Assembly: GCA_900540625.1 (NCBI GenBank)
Contig: UQGP01000006.1
Span: 1 to 64,000 of the forward strand
Direction: 5' to 3'
Length of the DNA stretch: 64,000 bases
Source: an uncultured Porphyromonadaceae bacterium
Lineage (GTDB): Bacteria; Bacteroidota; Bacteroidia; Bacteroidales; Muribaculaceae
Shown: positions 16,532-25,383 of the stretch, piece by piece
How the letters are laid out: the number at the start of each line of letters is the position of its first letter
Numbering within the stretch: the stretch's first letter is position 1
Position numbers and translations under genes: made by a program
The notes under the pieces: generated by a model
The model's input: the letters and a program-made list of their open reading frames with translations, nothing else
The model's database searches: none
Told to the model about the DNA's origin: nothing

Positions 16532-17841
16532 TATCGTGCGAATTCGAGGGGCATAGCCTTGCCTTGACGGCTGCCGTTGAGCCAAGTATCAATGACGCGG
16601 TATCGGAGTGTCCGACCATCCAGAGGTGTCCAGGCGCATCGTGAAACGACGTCCGCATCGTGCACGGTGTAGGGTGTGACGCGGCGTATGCGTGCAATGT
16701 CTGCGTACATTCCCGGAGCGATGTAGCCGCGCCGCTGTATGCCGTAGAGCAAGGCCGGGTTGTGGCACATAAGACGTACTACAGTTGTCGGATCAAAGAG
16801 CCCGAGCATTGCCGGAACGGAATATTGCACCATTGGGGCGCCGGAAGCGGCGCGTAATGCTCCGCCTGACTTTTCGGCCAAGAGGTGCGGTGCGTGGTCG
16901 GTGGCGATGATGTCGATGCGTCCGTCGATGACAGCGCGGCGCAAGGCTTCGCGGTCGGCAGCGGTCTTGACGGCCGGATTCATCTTCATACGCGGGTTGT
17001 CGCCATCTTCCTCGGCACACCATAGCAGGTGGTGTGGAGATACTTCGGCGGTGATGCGTTTGGTCGGGGATAAAGGCTCGTCCGAAAGAAGGTCTGCTTC
17101 GGCGGCGGTGGTGACATGTGCGATATGCAGCCGAGTGCCGTATTGTCGGGCGAGTGCTATGGCGCGTTCGGTGGCGCGCAGACATGCCTCGGCCGGACGT
17201 ATTTCGCGATGCAGTCGCACCGGGACTTCGGCGTTGCCGTAGAGCGCTGATATACGTGCTCGGTTTTCGGCGATGACGGTTTCGTCTTCGGCATGTACTA
17301 CGATAATGACGTCCAATGATGCCGCCAAGTCAAAAAGGCGTCGCAGGTCGTCGTCCTTGTCCACGAGCATATTGCCTGTGGACGAACCCATGAAGAGCTT
17401 TATACCCGGGACGATGCGGTAGTCGGCATGTGCCAACTCATCGAAATTGGCAGCGCCGGCGGCGCCGATAAAGAAGGCGTAATTGGCATTGGCGACCTTG
17501 GCGGCACGTTCCATTTTGGTATGTACCAATGCCATCGTTGTGGTCTGCGGCACCGTATTGGGCATATCCAATATCGAGGTGACGCCTCCGGCGCGTGCTG
17601 CAGCGGTTTCGGTGGCGATATCGCCCTTATGAGTCAGACCCGGGTCGCGCGTATGTACATGGCAGTCAATGGCGCCGGGGATGAGCAGGTCGCCGGCGCA
17701 GTCCACATATTCGTGCGCCGTCATCTCCTGTGGCGGACTACCGACGCCTGCGGCGGCGATGGCGTCCCCGTTTATATACACGTATGCCGGAGTCCCATCG
17801 GGGGCTCCGGCAACGGTAGCATTATATAATAATGTTGTCAT
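16531..17841 (-). CDS. pyrC: Dihydroorotase
   Basis: A 436-residue class I dihydroorotase, which cyclises carbamoyl aspartate to dihydroorotate in pyrimidine synthesis. The metal site is in AIDCHVHTRDPGLTHKGD near residue 60, matching the DxHxHxRDPG motif. Further ligands lie in VVHAEDE, LHIAHVTTAAEAD and the catalytic IIATDHAPH near residue 310. KLFMGSSTG may hold the bridging Lys of the class. Length is normal. It follows the Dpm1-like GT gene by 45 bases and is overlapped by dus, so the three form one operon. Confidence 0.93.
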   Translation of the reverse strand: MTTLLYNATVAGAPDGTPAYVYINGDAIAAAGVGSPPQEMTAHEYVDCAGDLLIPGAIDCHVHTRDPGLTHKGDIATETAAARAGGVTSILDMPNTVPQTTTMALVHTKMERAAKVANANYAFFIGAAGAANFDELAHADYRIVPGIKLFMGSSTGNMLVDKDDDLRRLFDLAASLDVIIVVHAEDETVIAENRARISALYGNAEVPVRLHREIRPAEACLRATERAIALARQYGTRLHIAHVTTAAEADLLSDEPLSPTKRITAEVSPHHLLWCAEEDGDNPRMKMNPAVKTAADREALRRAVIDGRIDIIATDHAPHLLAEKSGGALRAASGAPMVQYSVPAMLGLFDPTTVVRLMCHNPALLYGIQRRGYIAPGMYADIARIRRVTPYTVHDADVVSRCAWTPLDGRTLRYRVIDTWLNGSRQGKAMPLEFAR

Positions 17842-17886
17842 TGTTTCTTCTGCCTTCTAAGCAGACGGTCACGCGTTCGACGACAA

Positions 17887-18654
17887 TCATTGCCGTGCGG
17901 CGGCGTGGCGTTTCTTGATGCGGCCGGTGGCGCCCCACCATTTGAGTTTGATGACGCCGAAAAGTGCTTCGCCGAAAATGCCGGAGTTCATCTTGGAAGT
18001 TCCGAGAACGCGGTTGACAAAGACTATGGGCACCTCGGTGATGCGAAATCCCAGGACGTGTGCGGTATACTTCATCTCGATTTGGAAGGCATAGCCTTTG
18101 AAGTGTATCGCGTCCAAGTTCATAGCTCGCAGCACGTCTGCGCGGTAGCATACAAATCCGGCAGTGGTGTCGCGTACGTGCAGGCCGGTGACGATGCGCA
18201 CATACTTGGAGGCGTAATATGACATGAGTACGCGTCCCATGGGCCAATTGACGACATTGACGCCGGTGAGGTATCGCGATCCGATGGCGACATCGCCCTG
18301 CCCGCTTACCAACGCCTGACGCAGCCTTGGCAAGTCGTTGGGGTTGTGCGAAAAGTCGGCGTCCATCTCGCAGATGTACTCATATCCGTGAGCCAGGCCC
18401 CAACGGAAGCCTTCGATGTAGGCCGTACCGAGGCCGAGTTTGCCCGCGCGTTCGATGATGTCTACGCGGCCGGGATGTTCTCCCATTTTTTCGCGCACGA
18501 TGGCGGCGGTGCCGTCGGGCGAGTTGTCGTCAATCACGAGGATGTCGAAAGGCGTATCGAGTACCAGTACGGCATCAATGATGGCGGCTGCATTTTCCTT
18601 CTCGTTGTACATCGGGATGATTACGAGGGTGTCTGCTTTGGCTTGTGTGGTCAT
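17887..18654 (-). CDS. Polyprenol-phosphate mannosyltransferase (Dpm1-like GT2)
   Basis: A 255-residue GT2 enzyme of the dolichol/polyprenol-phosphate mannose synthase type. VIIPMYNEKENAAAIIDAVL, LVIDDNSPDGTAAIVREKM, KLGLGTAYIEGFRWGL, EMDADFSHNPNDLP (the DAD metal site) and GSRYLTGVNVVNWPMGR follow the family closely. There is no C-terminal membrane domain, so it is the soluble type. It would transfer mannose (or a similar sugar) from GDP-sugar to a lipid phosphate on the inner face of the membrane, feeding periplasmic glycosylation. The Bacteroidales O-glycosylation route is a plausible user; this is inference. Confidence 0.9.
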   Translation of the reverse strand: MTTQAKADTLVIIPMYNEKENAAAIIDAVLVLDTPFDILVIDDNSPDGTAAIVREKMGEHPGRVDIIERAGKLGLGTAYIEGFRWGLAHGYEYICEMDADFSHNPNDLPRLRQALVSGQGDVAIGSRYLTGVNVVNWPMGRVLMSYYASKYVRIVTGLHVRDTTAGFVCYRADVLRAMNLDAIHFKGYAFQIEMKYTAHVLGFRITEVPIVFVNRVLGTSKMNSGIFGEALFGVIKLKWWGATGRIKKRHAAARQ

Positions 18655-18712
18655 CTTGTAATTATAGTATTATTGTGTAGAGGCGCGGACTGCCGGCCGG
18701 GTGTGGGGAGTC

Positions 18713-18730
18713 GCGCAGGGGGGCCTGCGC
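18713..18730 (-). terminator. Short GC hairpin between ompH-like and GT genes
   Basis: GCGCAGG-GGGG-CCTGCGC in the 96-base gap between the OmpH-like lipoprotein and the Dpm1-like GT. No T-run; it may be an attenuator or a weak terminator. Confidence 0.4.
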
Positions 18731-18750
18731 CGTAGATGTTGTCTTAGATA

Positions 18751-19365
18751 TTATTTTTTGTCCTCTTGCGCCTTGTTGTAGGCTTCGTTGAGGGCTTTGA
18801 CAACTTCGTCGGTAATGTCGAGTGTCGGATTGAAGTACAGACCTGCGGCGCGGTCGAGTATGGCGTCGTATTTCTTGGTCTTATTGTATTCAATCAGGAA
18901 GTTGTCGATATAATCGCTGGCGGCCTTGGTGAGGTCGTTGATGCGGCGGTTGTCCTTGTCGGCGCGAGCTGCATAGCGGTTTTGGAGGCTGCGGTCAAGG
19001 TTTTGCAGTTCTTTGATGTCGGCATTATAGCTGGCTTCGCTGAGGTAGCCGTTGTTCTTGGCTTTTTCCTGAATGGCGTTTTGCTTGCTTTGGAGTTGCG
19101 CACCCAATTCGTTCTGGTACTGCTGCAGAGCCACGGCTATCTGATGGCACTCGTCCATAGTCTTGCGAGCGTAGTCAAACTTGATGAGCAGCGAGTCGCG
19201 GTCGATATATCGTATATTGGTGGTGGCGGCAAAAGATTCGGCCTTAACTTTCTTGACGGGGGTGACTGTGAGCGAGTCGCTCTTTGCGTCGGCTTCGCCA
19301 TTGCCTCCGCATGCGGTGGTGGCTCCTAATGCGAGTATCGCAACGGCATAAAGGATTTTTTTCAT
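18751..19365 (-). CDS. OmpH/Skp-family lipoprotein
   Basis: A 204-residue lipoprotein. The leader MKKILYAVAILALGATTACG has a lipobox (TTAC, Cys 19). A Ser/Thr/Lys linker follows, then the Skp/OmpH fold: a beta strand (IRYIDRDSLLIKFDYA) and a long coiled coil (residues about 75-150, with ELGAQLQSKQNAIQEKAK and LQNLDRSLQNRY), ending in a strand (AGLYFNPTLDITDEVVKAL). Skp-like proteins hold unfolded outer-membrane proteins in the periplasm. A lipid anchor is unusual for E. coli Skp but common in Bacteroidales OmpH paralogues. It lies 28 bases behind a small membrane-protein gene. Confidence 0.85.
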   Translation of the reverse strand: MKKILYAVAILALGATTACGGNGEADAKSDSLTVTPVKKVKAESFAATTNIRYIDRDSLLIKFDYARKTMDECHQIAVALQQYQNELGAQLQSKQNAIQEKAKNNGYLSEASYNADIKELQNLDRSLQNRYAARADKDNRRINDLTKAASDYIDNFLIEYNKTKKYDAILDRAAGLYFNPTLDITDEVVKALNEAYNKAQEDKK

Positions 19366-19393
19366 CTTTGGTTTTTAGATTGTTTATGTGTGA

Positions 19394-19564
19394 TTATTTG
19401 GATTCGTTGTCATGCGTGGCACAGTCCAGTCCGCGACGGCGCAGGGCCTCGTTGTCGTGTATATGCGAGGACGGAAAGCGTCCTCCGCGGACAAACAAAA
19501 CGCGGATGCCCAGCAGCAAAAGTGCCGCCAGCAGCAGTATCATTGTCAGTATCAGCAGTCGCAT
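19394..19564 (-). CDS. Small conserved-type single-span membrane protein (56 aa)
   Basis: ATG at 19564, TAA at 19394-19396. Residues 3-25 are a strongly hydrophobic helix (LLILTMILLLAALLLLGIRV). A basic GRF-type motif follows (VRGGRFPSSHIHDNEALRRR), then GLDCATHDNESK. I recall small Bacteroidales proteins of the same layout (one helix, then GRF-SxHI-x-LRxRGI-C), but I could not search for this. A -7 box lies 28 bases upstream and ompH follows 28 bases downstream, so it is likely the first gene of that operon. Function unknown. Confidence 0.7.
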   Translation of the reverse strand: MRLLILTMILLLAALLLLGIRVLFVRGGRFPSSHIHDNEALRRRGLDCATHDNESK

Positions 19565-19591
19565 AATGCCTGTGTCTTACGTTTGGATATG

Positions 19592-19599
19592 CAAATTTA
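19592..19599 (-). promoter_or_regulatory. -7 box for small protein-ompH operon
   Basis: Minus-strand TAAATTTG followed by C, 27 bases before the ATG at 19564. Confidence 0.5.
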
Positions 19600-19757
19600 A
19601 TAAAGTTAGGTCGGAATTTAGCTATATATCAATTTTATTTTGTAATTTAGGGGGCGAAATACGCGCGATTTTAACAATCTTTACAAATGCCATGCGCGTA
19701 TGGCCATTTAGGCCGGCATAATAAATTACGAGTTATATACCCAAAACAAATACCATT

Positions 19758-21218
19758 ATGACAATAAAAGATTTGAAACCGGCCGAGGTTTTCGGCATCT
19801 TCGACCAAATCACCAAGGTCCCCCGTCCATCCAAGAAGGAGGGCAAAATTCGTCAGTTCCTACTGGACTTTGCCGCCAAGCACGGCATAGCCGTCAAGAC
19901 AGACGCCATAGGCAACGTGTTGATGAGCAAACCGGCTACACCCGGCCACGAGCAGGCTCCCGGCATCATACTGCAGGCACACATGGATATGGTATGCGAG
20001 AGCAACGACAAGTCTTTCGACTTCGAAAATAACCCCATCACCACCATCGTCGACGGCGAATGGCTGCATGCCGATGGTACCACACTGGGTGCAGACAACG
20101 GTATCGGTATAGCCGGTGCACTGGCCGCCTTCACAGACGAGAAGCTGGTACACGGCCCGATGGAAGCCCTCTTCACGGTAGACGAGGAAACCGGCCTCAC
20201 CGGCGCCTATAATCTCGGCGACGATATGATACACGGCAGCATCCTGCTCAACCTCGACTCCGAGGACGATGCCCAAATCTTCGTAGGCTGCGCCGGCGGT
20301 GTGGACACCACTTGCGTATTCAAGTACAAACGTTCGTTTGCACCCACCGACTTCCATTACTTCAAATTCGACATCAGCAAGGGCCTCGGCGGTCACTCCG
20401 GCGGTGATATCCACCTGGGACGCGCCAATGCCGTGCAACTGCTGGCTCGCTTCCTCTGGACTCTGGGCAAAGAAAACGAATTGTCCTTGTGCGAAATCGA
20501 TGGCGGCAACTTGCGCAACGCTATTCCGCGTGCAGCTCATGCAATCTTCGGCGTCAATACAGCCAATAAGGAAAAGGTCGTAGCCGCATTCAACCGCTAC
20601 GTGGCCGACGTCAAGAATGAGTACAAAGACCTTGAGCCGACCATCGAATTTACGCTTGACAGCGTAGACCGTCCTGAGATGGCAGTGGACGAGGACACGA
20701 CACGTCGCCTTGTAGATGCCCTGTATTCGGCACCTCACGGAGTGATTTCGATGAGCCGCGACATCGAAGGCCTGGTAGAGACTTCCACCAACTTGGCAAG
20801 TGTCAAGATGCGTCCCGATGAGGAAATCCTCGTGACCACCTCACAACGCTCGTCCGTAGAGTCACGCAAATGGGATATTGCACACCGTGTCGAGGCTGTA
20901 TTCACCCTCGCCGGCGCCACTGTAACACACGGAGACGGATACCCCGGATGGGCACCCAACCTTAACTCGCGTATCATGAAGATTGCTTCGGATGCTTACG
21001 AGGAACTCTATGGCATCAAGCCTGCCGTCATGGCTATACATGCCGGTCTGGAATGCGGTCTGTTCCTGCAGAAGTACCCGCATCTGGATATGGCTTCCTT
21101 CGGCCCGACATTGCAGGGCGTGCACTCGCCCAGCGAGCGCATGAATATCCCCGCAGTCGAACGTTTCTGGGGCCAGCTGCGCCGCACCATCGAAAAGGTC
21201 GCCGACCTCAAAGATTGA
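19758..21218 (+). CDS. pepD: Aminoacyl-histidine dipeptidase (M20C)
   Basis: A 486-residue cytosolic dipeptidase of the PepD group. The metal-binding His and its loop are in LQAHMDMVCESN near residue 80; the bridging Asp is in TTLGADNGIGIAGALA near residue 115; the catalytic Glu pair is in FTVDEETGLTGAYNL near residue 147; the next ligand is NLDSEDD. SKGLGGHSGGDIHLGRANA is the lid domain His site, and MAIHAGLECGLF and GPTLQGVHSPSERMNI close the active site. It would cleave Xaa-His and similar dipeptides, fitting a peptide-fermenting gut anaerobe. It stands alone and ends at a good terminator. Confidence 0.93.
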   Translation: MTIKDLKPAEVFGIFDQITKVPRPSKKEGKIRQFLLDFAAKHGIAVKTDAIGNVLMSKPATPGHEQAPGIILQAHMDMVCESNDKSFDFENNPITTIVDGEWLHADGTTLGADNGIGIAGALAAFTDEKLVHGPMEALFTVDEETGLTGAYNLGDDMIHGSILLNLDSEDDAQIFVGCAGGVDTTCVFKYKRSFAPTDFHYFKFDISKGLGGHSGGDIHLGRANAVQLLARFLWTLGKENELSLCEIDGGNLRNAIPRAAHAIFGVNTANKEKVVAAFNRYVADVKNEYKDLEPTIEFTLDSVDRPEMAVDEDTTRRLVDALYSAPHGVISMSRDIEGLVETSTNLASVKMRPDEEILVTTSQRSSVESRKWDIAHRVEAVFTLAGATVTHGDGYPGWAPNLNSRIMKIASDAYEELYGIKPAVMAIHAGLECGLFLQKYPHLDMASFGPTLQGVHSPSERMNIPAVERFWGQLRRTIEKVADLKD

Positions 21219-21230
21219 TAGTATAGACAA

Positions 21231-21283
21231 AAACATCCGTGCCGAGACATCGAGTCAGACAGCACGGATGTTTTTTATTTTTT
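21231..21283 (+). terminator. Intrinsic terminator of pepD
   Basis: AAACATCCGTGC (21231-21242) pairs with GCACGGATGTTT (21262-21273) and is followed by TTTATTTTTTT. Confidence 0.85.
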
Positions 21284-21328
21284 GAGTCCTGCGCTTGCCT
21301 CGGTTGGCGCCTAATACCAATTAAGCCC

Positions 21329-22171
21329 ATGAAACTACATTATTGTGTGCTTTTATCGGCTGCGGTGGCGTTGTCCTCGCTGTCGGTGCTGTCGGCTGCG
21401 CGTCCGCGTCACAATACCAAAAGTACACATTCAAAGAGTACGAAAACCAAGACTACGCCTGCCGTCGCCGACACCTTGCGTGCCGACAAAATCGAGCCTT
21501 CGGATGTGCTTAAGTATGCCATCGGTGTCGATGGTGACACAATACCATTGGACCTTGCGCCTGAGTACAGGCACGGACGTCTGACAGAAGATGATTTTGT
21601 CGAGGTAGCGGCCGAGATGGATGTCGAAGTGGCCGCCATTAAGGCCGTAGTCGAGATTGAAGCCGGCAAGACACACCAAGGTTTTTGGTCCGAAGAGAAG
21701 CCGTTAATAAATTTTGACCTGAGTATGTTCAGACGTTTTGCCGCTCGTAACGGCGTGGCTTTGGGTCGGTACAGACGCAGCCATTCGGTGGTGTTTGCAC
21801 GGCCTATGGCAGCGCGATACGGTTCGCAGCAAGCTGCCCAGCAAGCGCGTCTGGATGCGGCACGCACCATACACGACCTTTCGGCAATTCAAGGCACGTT
21901 TTGGGGTATGTTTCAAATCGGTGGGTTCAATTGGAAGAAGTGTGGGGCGGACAGCCCGGACGACTTTGTACGCCTGATGTCGCGCAGCGAACGCGACCAA
22001 TTGGAACTTTTTGCCACTTTTGTTCGCAATTCCGGACTGTTGCCGGCTTTGCGGTCGCGCAATTGGAGCGCCTTTGCTCGAGGATACAACGGTCCGTCAT
22101 ACGCTGCCCGCGGCTATCATACGCGTATGGCTGCGGCATATTCGCGCCTCAAACGTGCGGTGACGCCCTAA
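21329..22171 (+). CDS. N-acetylmuramidase-family exported protein
   Basis: A 280-residue protein from the ATG at 21329, which begins a signal peptide (CVLLSAAVALSSLSVLSAA). The earlier in-frame start at 21239 lies in the pepD terminator and is rejected. After a Ser/Thr/Lys-rich linker, residues about 85-275 match the N-acetylmuramidase family (PF11860): EVAAIKAVVEIEAGKTHQGF, PLINFDLSMFRRF, WGMFQIGGFNWKKCG, LPALRSRNWSAFARGYNGP. The Glu in VVEIEAG is the likely catalytic acid. It would cut peptidoglycan in the periplasm. Such proteins are often of phage origin, but no phage genes are nearby. Confidence 0.85.
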   Translation: MKLHYCVLLSAAVALSSLSVLSAARPRHNTKSTHSKSTKTKTTPAVADTLRADKIEPSDVLKYAIGVDGDTIPLDLAPEYRHGRLTEDDFVEVAAEMDVEVAAIKAVVEIEAGKTHQGFWSEEKPLINFDLSMFRRFAARNGVALGRYRRSHSVVFARPMAARYGSQQAAQQARLDAARTIHDLSAIQGTFWGMFQIGGFNWKKCGADSPDDFVRLMSRSERDQLELFATFVRNSGLLPALRSRNWSAFARGYNGPSYAARGYHTRMAAAYSRLKRAVTP

Positions 22172-22227
22172 TCCGACGATTGTTCGCACGACAAGTTTTT
22201 CGCTTGTAGCGGGCGACTACAAATAGT

Positions 22228-22257
22228 GAGCGGCCGACCCTCGTGGGTCGGCCGCTC
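22228..22257. terminator. Bidirectional terminator
   Basis: GAGCGGCCGACCC-TCGT-GGGTCGGCCGCTC, a perfect 13-base stem between the convergent muramidase and nuoN genes. Confidence 0.8.
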
Positions 22258-22281
22258 GCCGTATGTGTGGGGATTACTCGC

Positions 22282-23760
22282 TTATTGGATAAAGTAGATA
22301 TTGAAGATGCTGTCGCCTGCAACGCTGAGCAGCCAATCGTATACGGGGCTTGCGATACCGAGCAGCAGGATGCCGCCGACGGTAATTACCAGGCCGAGGC
22401 GCTCGGAGAATGCCGAGCGGAAGCGTTGGATCTGGCAGGGCTCTTCGCTGATGTACATTGCCTTAACCACCAAGAGGTAGTAGTACAAGGAAATGATGGT
22501 GTTGATGAGCGCGATGAGCACCAATACGTAGATGGCAATGCTGCCTTGGTTGATGGCTCCGGTGAAGATGAAGAACTTGCTGAAGAAGCCTGCGAAAGGC
22601 GGGATGCCGGCGAGGGAGAACATGGCCAGCATCATTGCAAATGACAGACGGGGATTGGTCTTGGCCAGTCCGCGGTAGTCGTCAATGGATACCTTGCCGG
22701 AGAAGTTCTCGATGGCGGCGATGACGCCGAAGGCGGCGAGGTTGGAGAAGATGTACACAAGGATGTAGTACATCATTGCTGCGGTGCCCATAACGTTGTG
22801 GGCGATGATACCGAGCATAATGTATCCGGCTTGCGAGATGGAGGAGAATGCCAAGAAGCGCTTGATGTTGCGCTGGCGGATGGCAAAGAGGTTGCCCACG
22901 GTGATGGTCAGAATAATGAGTGCGTACAGCATCCATTCCCAAACTTGGCTGTAAATGTTGCCGAAGGCTTGTGCGAGCACGCACATAAAGGCGAAAGCAG
23001 CCGCGCCTTTGGAGATGACGCTGAGGTAAGCGGTGACCGAAGTGGGGGCGCCCTGATATACGTCGGCCGTCCAGAGGTGGAAGGGCACGAGTGACAGCTT
23101 GAAGCCTATGCCGGAGATGACGAAGGCCAAGGCCAGGATGAGCATAGTGGAGTTGACGCCGCTGATGGCGAGGTAAATTTTGTCAAAGTACAGCGAGCCG
23201 GTGAGCGCGTATACAAAGCTCAGACCCATCAGGAATATTGCTGATGAGAATACGGCGGTAAGAATGTACTTTACGGCGGCTTCGTGGCTTTCGTAACGGT
23301 TTTTATCGAGGGCGACCATAGCAGCAAGAGGCAGCGAGGCGCTTTCGAGACCGATGATGAATACCAGGAAGTGGCGTGCCGAAATCATGAGGTACATGCC
23401 GAAGAGTGTTACGAGTAACAACTCGAAGAACTCGCCGCGGCGCACTATCATCAGTTCGCCGTTGGCCCATTTGAGCGACTGTACCAGCACGATAATCACA
23501 CCTATATTAAGTATGGTCTTGATGGCTGAAATTTCGGGTGAGGTCTCGTACATTCCGGCAAAAGCCGAAGTAAATTCGCCCGAGCCGAGCATGCAGGAGC
23601 AGAGTCCCAAGACGGTGAGGGCTACCATACCGATAATGGCGACAATGGGCAGAGCCCCTTGCGCTTTCTTGGGCATGAAGGTGTCGTAGAGGAAGACCAA
23701 GAGGAAGACTACGAGAAGTCCGATCTCTTGCTTCATTGCTAAAAACTGTGAGTAATCCAT
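22282..23760 (-). CDS. nuoN: NADH-quinone oxidoreductase subunit N
   Basis: A 492-residue membrane subunit of complex I, one of three antiporter-like proton channels. It has about 14 hydrophobic helices. The helix-7/8 proton-path residues are in FKLSLVPFHLWTADVYQGAP near residue 230, and FLAFSSISQAGYIMLG carries the helix-9/10 Ser/His-region motif. Last gene of the 18-gene nuo/atp array, 56 bases behind nuoM, and followed by a terminator. Confidence 0.95.
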   Translation of the reverse strand: MDYSQFLAMKQEIGLLVVFLLVFLYDTFMPKKAQGALPIVAIIGMVALTVLGLCSCMLGSGEFTSAFAGMYETSPEISAIKTILNIGVIIVLVQSLKWANGELMIVRRGEFFELLLVTLFGMYLMISARHFLVFIIGLESASLPLAAMVALDKNRYESHEAAVKYILTAVFSSAIFLMGLSFVYALTGSLYFDKIYLAISGVNSTMLILALAFVISGIGFKLSLVPFHLWTADVYQGAPTSVTAYLSVISKGAAAFAFMCVLAQAFGNIYSQVWEWMLYALIILTITVGNLFAIRQRNIKRFLAFSSISQAGYIMLGIIAHNVMGTAAMMYYILVYIFSNLAAFGVIAAIENFSGKVSIDDYRGLAKTNPRLSFAMMLAMFSLAGIPPFAGFFSKFFIFTGAINQGSIAIYVLVLIALINTIISLYYYLLVVKAMYISEEPCQIQRFRSAFSERLGLVITVGGILLLGIASPVYDWLLSVAGDSIFNIYFIQ

Positions 23761-23816
23761 TGCTTAGTATGCTATGTGCTGTGTGTGGATGCTGAATAAA
23801 GTCATTATATCGGTGT

Positions 23817-25343
23817 TCATCCTACGCCGGGTATTACGGGTGTCATACCCAGGACGCTGAAGATGTCAACGGAGAAAGTGCTGCGGATGAGGTCGGCAAA
23901 GAAGTTTGGGAAGCAACCTATGGCGGCTACGCAGACAATGAGCGTGACCGTGGAGAGGCGTTCCCACCATGTTGCATCGGTGAGCGACAGGTGGTGCTTG
24001 TCTTGTACCGGACCGAAGAGCAATTTGCCGACAACGCGTAGGATGTATACGGCGGTGATGACGATGGAAGCGCAAGCCACAATTGTAAATATGCGGTGGA
24101 AGAGGTCGGCGTGCTGGAACGAACCGACGAAGATGGTCATTTCGGCCACGAAGCCGCTAAGGCCGGGGAGGCCGAGCGAGGCCATACCGGCAATGACGTA
24201 GCATACGGCCAAGTAAGGCATTATGCGCATCAGTCCGCCCATTTGTCGGATGTCGCGTGTGTGTGTACGTCCGTAGATCATACCGATGAGTGCGAAGAAG
24301 AGGGCTGTCATCAGACCGTGCGAGAGCATCTGCATGATTGCACCGGTCATTGCGGTGGTATTGAGCATCAGTATGGCGAAGAGCACCATGCCGCAGTGAG
24401 ATACCGAGGAATAAGCGTTGATGTACTTGAGGTCGGTCTGTACGCAGGCGCTGAATGCACCGTAGACTATGGAGATGCCGGTGAGGATGAGGAATATCCA
24501 AGCCAGTTCGTTGGCGGCTTCGGGCATCAGGTAGATGGCGACGCGGAAGCAGCCGTATCCGCCGAGTTTCATAAGTACGCCGGCGTGAAGCATGGACACT
24601 GCCGTGGGGGCCGAAGCGTGGCCGTCAGGCGACCATGTATGGAAGGGGAACATGGCGCCCAATACGCCGAAGCCTACAAAGGTCATCGGGAACAGGAATG
24701 TCTGCCAGCCGTGGGAGATGGCTCCGTTTTGGACGATTTCGAGGATGTTCCAAGTCAGGGGCTGTCCTTCGGGTGCGCTGTGGTAGTATATGCCTATGAG
24801 GCCGAGCATCAAGAATGCCGAGCCGCCCATGAGCATCAGGGTCAGCTTCATTGCCGAGTAGTTCTTGCGTCCCGAGCCCCAAACGCCGATAAGGAGGTAC
24901 ATTGGGATGAGGGCGACTTCATAGAACATAAACATGGTGAAGAGGTCGATGCTGATGAAGAAGCCGAAGACGCCGGTGGACAGAAGTATGAGCCATAGGA
25001 AGAATGCCTTGGGCTGTTCTATTTTCCACGAGGCGAAGCTGCCGGCGAAGACGATGATGCTTGACAGCAGCAGCATGGCTATGGATATACCGTCGACGCC
25101 GACGGCGAGGTGGATGTTAAGCGGCTTGAACCACTCCCAGGACCCAACAAAGAGCATGGGGTCGGTGGCTCCGGCGGCACGCTGTTGCAGGTATTCGACG
25201 AGAAGGTACACGGATAGCGCTATCAGTGCCGATGACCCGGCGACGGCGACGGCGCGTATCTGCTTGATGCTTTTGCTCAGTGCCAGTCCCGCCAGCATTA
25301 TCAGCGGAATGACTACGAAGTATATCAGAATGTTGCTAAACAT
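23817..25343 (-). CDS. nuoM: NADH-quinone oxidoreductase subunit M
   Basis: A 508-residue antiporter-like subunit. LFTMFMFYEVALIPMYLLIGVWG holds the conserved Glu of helix 5 near residue 143. Helix 8 is FPFHTWSPDGHASAPTAVSM and helix 10 is KYINAYSSVSHCGMV. It pumps protons as part of the membrane arm. 56 bases separate it from nuoN and 40 from nuoL. Confidence 0.95.
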   Translation of the reverse strand: MFSNILIYFVVIPLIMLAGLALSKSIKQIRAVAVAGSSALIALSVYLLVEYLQQRAAGATDPMLFVGSWEWFKPLNIHLAVGVDGISIAMLLLSSIIVFAGSFASWKIEQPKAFFLWLILLSTGVFGFFISIDLFTMFMFYEVALIPMYLLIGVWGSGRKNYSAMKLTLMLMGGSAFLMLGLIGIYYHSAPEGQPLTWNILEIVQNGAISHGWQTFLFPMTFVGFGVLGAMFPFHTWSPDGHASAPTAVSMLHAGVLMKLGGYGCFRVAIYLMPEAANELAWIFLILTGISIVYGAFSACVQTDLKYINAYSSVSHCGMVLFAILMLNTTAMTGAIMQMLSHGLMTALFFALIGMIYGRTHTRDIRQMGGLMRIMPYLAVCYVIAGMASLGLPGLSGFVAEMTIFVGSFQHADLFHRIFTIVACASIVITAVYILRVVGKLLFGPVQDKHHLSLTDATWWERLSTVTLIVCVAAIGCFPNFFADLIRSTFSVDIFSVLGMTPVIPGVG

Positions 25344-25383
25344 TGTTGCGTTGTTTTTAAGATTTTACACCGTTGTATTGGGC

